Origin: Paragonimus westermani
Lineage: Eukaryota; Platyhelminthes; Trematoda; Plagiorchiida; Troglotrematidae
Direction: 5' to 3'
Length of the DNA stretch: 64,000 bases
Assembly: GCA_008508345.1 (NCBI GenBank)
Contig: QNGE01001277.1
Location: forward strand, 114,571 to 178,570
The notes beneath the pieces are model-generated. The model saw nothing but the letters and a program-made list of their open reading frames with translations. It did no database searches and was not told the DNA's origin. The position numbers and the translations under genes were made by a program. Of this stretch, positions 60,769-64,000 are shown piece by piece (the first letter of the stretch is position 1; each line of letters begins with the position of its first letter).

Positions 60769-63700
60769 TCCAGTGAATTCGGTTGCTCCGTCGGGCTAAA
60801 AGAACGCTGCTACGGTTAGCCCACGATAATCACGACCACGCAAATGCAGAAGCCGAAACGTGCGAGGACGAAGCGTCTATTGATTCAAAAGCTAGACAAG
60901 TAATTTATATGTAAAATGGACATAAGAGGAATGAAGAATAATGTGCAACAATAGAGCAAAAGGGCAACAGAGTCTACAGTCTGTGGGTGGTAAAATCTGG
61001 GAAGCGGTTCTCTTTTGTATCCGGGAAAAAATTATTTGAAAGTTGGAATTTTCTGGTTGGTTGATTTATAAATCGACTGACAGATTAGTTGATGCCAGAA
61101 TATGCGCACCTATCGGCAAAACATAATTATAAATTTACCTACGGAGAACTGCATATATATACACAGGAATAAAGGAATGTAAATGGGTCAACTTGTTTGG
61201 TGATATTTGTGCAGATATATGTGCACATCCGGCTAAGTAGACCGAAGTCTACGTAAGTGTGAATAGATGTGTATATTTATTACCTGACCACATAAATTTA
61301 TATTCAAAAGCATATACATGTATTATGTGTATTTACGGAAGTTGAGTATCTTAATATGCATCCGTTCACATATCCGGTCTGCTAAGCGAGCAAACGTCTA
61401 TGCATCCTTGAATTTATCTTTATAGAATGAGTCGCTGAGAGAAATGTGAACACTATTTTGCGAAACAAGTTAAAAAGTCTTCCATTTCGCATATTTTTTG
61501 TAAAATTATTCGTACCGTTTTACTGAAACTTGGTATGACTTTAATTTGATCGAGTTTCCAGAAATTTCTGTTTGAAAGAAAGCCGGCTCTTGTGGAATTT
61601 GCGGTCAGAATTCAATAAACGGACACATTCTTGACTGTTTGGTGATATTCTTATGATATCGCTCAAACACTTGACAATCGTTAAGTCTCGTGACAGAAAT
61701 GATCAAGAGGCTTCAAATATTTGCTTTGAATGACCGCTAATTGCTTTGTCCTTCATTCGGTGCTGCGGTCAAAGTTATAAATGAATATTCGTTGAGGTTG
61801 CTCTTGACTTTTGCTTAACAGCTGTTGCTGATACGTGATCATGTATTATACAAAAATCTGACGAGGCGTGCTTTCACATATACTTTGCCGGTTTACTCCG
61901 CAGAAAGTTGATTTTTGCACTAAATCCAGGTTGAATGGTGGACTATTTGCAGGGTCTCAAAGATATACTCGAGGATTAGGAATTTACGAGCTTCAGTGAA
62001 TTTAGAAGCTGTTCAGATAACTACATGTTTTGTACGTGGTTGTGTTAGACACAAAAGCAAGCACTGTGCGCTTGAAGTGTGATAATGTCAGTAGAAGTAT
62101 CACTGAAGTTTCCTGGCAGGTGGCGTACCAGTGTGATAAATAGAGACGATGTGAAACCGACAGCCATGGGTTACGACATGTTTACTGAGTTGAATTCACA
62201 TGCACCCAATCGCACAGTCCCCGTAATACATGCTGTCATTCTCATTTCCACGCCATCAGGGGAAAAACAGGTTAGCTGGCAGCTGTTTTCGCCTCAGAGC
62301 ACAACCAAAATGTGCACCCGACAAATCGCTTATTCATTCTGAGTGAAGTAAATGATTCCAGACACCGGTTCGAGTACACAACCTTAACTGTCGGGTTGGA
62401 ACAGTATGCTGCGGATGTTCACAATGAACACATAATGACCACAGATATTTGAAACATCCGTCATTAGTTTAAAACTCCGGAAATGAGTATGTGGGTTTGT
62501 GTACAGTAACTCTACAGGAAACCTGCTTAAAATGCTCTATCATTCAAAAATTGACAGCATGCCGCATGTCGTCAAAGATGAGAATAATGGATAAACGCAC
62601 TTATTCTTCCCAAGAAAATAACAAATACGGCTGTTCAGACGCTTTCCTCACGTGGCTATCGTCGATGCAATATATGGAACGGAACGTCACAAGTAGGTCT
62701 TCTATCACCTTACATCTGCGGTTGTAACTTGAGGCTCTATCAGCTTCTGGTAGCAGACGAAATGGACCACGGACGACCCGTGATGTATGTATATGTTCAC
62801 AATGAAAACTATGCATCCGTGCGCCACTTGTTTGAAATAGATCACAGTCCTGCCAAATCGTCTGTGATGGGCAAGATGACAGCCTGAATGTAAGCGACGC
62901 GGGTCCTGTTTGAGTGCGATATAATGTTAAGATACTTTCATGTTCCAGATGCCACGAGGAAACATGTGAATTGGCACAAGTTGTATAATAACCAGTTAGA
63001 CAAATTCATTTAGAAGTCGATATGCTTTTCATCTTCTGGTTAATTCAGACAACTTAGAACAGTGAGTGGACGATTTTGTGCGTTTATGGGTCAACCGAGA
63101 TGTTGGAACAATTGGGCAAACGGACCCGGGGCTCTTGAACTAGTTTATTTGCAATTAGCTTTATATAAAGCCTAAGTTATTCATCTAGGCACAATCCGAC
63201 GTTATTCGGTTTGGGGGCCGAACAAACGACTATTTGGAGGATGCAAATGGGAGGCTCAGAAGGCGCACTAACCCAAGGGATCATTTAGCCACCGTTAACA
63301 GTAAAAGTGGTTAATGCGTGAGTTTGAGATATAGTGCACCTGCGTTTGTGACCACCGTGACGTGGTTTGCGTCGACCTGTACGTGATGAACATACTGGCT
63401 TGGCTAAAGACGCTCGTCGGCCAAGTGATGTTGAAGTATTTCAATCAGCATGCCCATCTGCCGTGTTTTAAACGACTGGACGAACTCTAGTTGGACCCAC
63501 CCTTTCTAATGTTATCTAGTAGCTTATAGTGAGCTATGAACTCGAACCGCTTCAATTATTCAGGCGTGCCGCGTTCGAGTTTACACCTTGTAACGCGGTG
63601 TGCCGTTGACGCCATTTTGGTTTTCGTTTGTGTAAGCCGTGTGCATGTCTTACTGGGCCTTTGGCCCACGTTTGTCTCTGTTATCTCCTTTTACAAGACT

Positions 63701-64000
63701 GTCGTTGAAACCCCGTACTTCTGAGGATCGCTGTCCCCGGTGTCTCCACGTTGCGTAAAGTGGGTTTACGAGTGTATCGGGTATACGAAGCCAGAACATC
63801 CGGTTTGGTTGTTACAACCTAGCTTAGCGCTTCTGTTTCTTTTGAGGTTTGCGAAAGGTATGCGATACATGGCGAGCATCACTGGGGGCACGTGTGAATG
63901 CAATTTTTACAGGTCCATATTTGTATCTTGCACCCACACGCTGTCCGTCTATCCACACAGTACCCATGTAGCACGACCGTCTTTTGAGTGTCTTTTGACC
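60769..64000. other. No gene supported apart from one weak exon candidate
   Basis: A+T-rich to about 62 kb, then more balanced. 63,340-63,980 is somewhat G+C-richer and open for 62 codons on the plus strand, without recognised motifs. Confidence 0.35.
62098..62270 (+). CDS. Candidate exon, function unknown
   Basis: The frame runs from an acceptor-like GTAGAAG to a good donor, GAAAAACAG then GTTAGC, ending in phase 0. The translation ends with HAVILISTPSGEKQ and includes one N-glycosylation site, NRTV. The left border is ambiguous (several AG sites) and no family is recognised. Confidence 0.15.

Overview
The window looks like nuclear DNA of an animal with a large, repeat-rich genome. A flatworm, most likely a digenean fluke, is my best guess, at moderate to low confidence. 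There are almost no long reading frames, base composition is even and slightly AT-rich, and the DNA is strewn with decayed retroelements. No prokaryotic gene organisation is seen. No host gene can be named with confidence.

Layout. 1-50,900 is mostly unique-looking intergenic or intronic DNA. It carries tRNA-derived SINE copies at about 2.2-2.6, 10.3-10.7, 25.8-25.9 and 39.7-40.2 kb, a few simple repeats and scattered hairpins. Several open segments with splice-like borders (17.8-18.2, 20.4-20.6, 25.4-25.8, 29.9-30.2, 38.2-38.5, 50.4-50.6, 59.2-59.3 and 62.1-62.3 kb on +, 40.5-40.8 kb on -) could be exons of one or more genes with long introns. Each is weak alone and may be chance.

50,902-53,820 (-) is a decayed Ty3/gypsy pol region: end of protease/start of reverse transcriptase, RT with YMDD, RNase H, HHCC integrase and a C-terminal tail. 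It is broken by stops and frameshifts. Two younger repeats sit inside it: a SINE 5' fragment (52,602-52,710) and a 148-bp hammerhead-ribozyme-like retroposon flanked by a perfect 13-bp target duplication (52,251-52,424). 54,480-55,790 (-) is a CR1-like LINE reverse transcriptase remnant. A second, 5'-truncated hammerhead-like retroposon of the same family interrupts its motif A region (about 55,463-55,552). The two copies share the same 3' terminus, so they define a small non-autonomous family, possibly related to Penelope-like elements, whose termini are known to carry hammerhead motifs.

59,563-60,768 is the most unusual stretch. It holds several perfect palindromes (two of 20 bp only 31 bp apart, two of 16 bp) and a run of adjacent stem-loops. 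Chance does not easily explain this, and it is not part of any repeat I recognise. It could be a structured RNA, a cruciform-forming site or an unknown hairpin element.

The retroelements work only as a historical record of nested insertion (gypsy and LINE first, then SINE and hammerhead retroposons). Nothing here appears to be an intact autonomous element.
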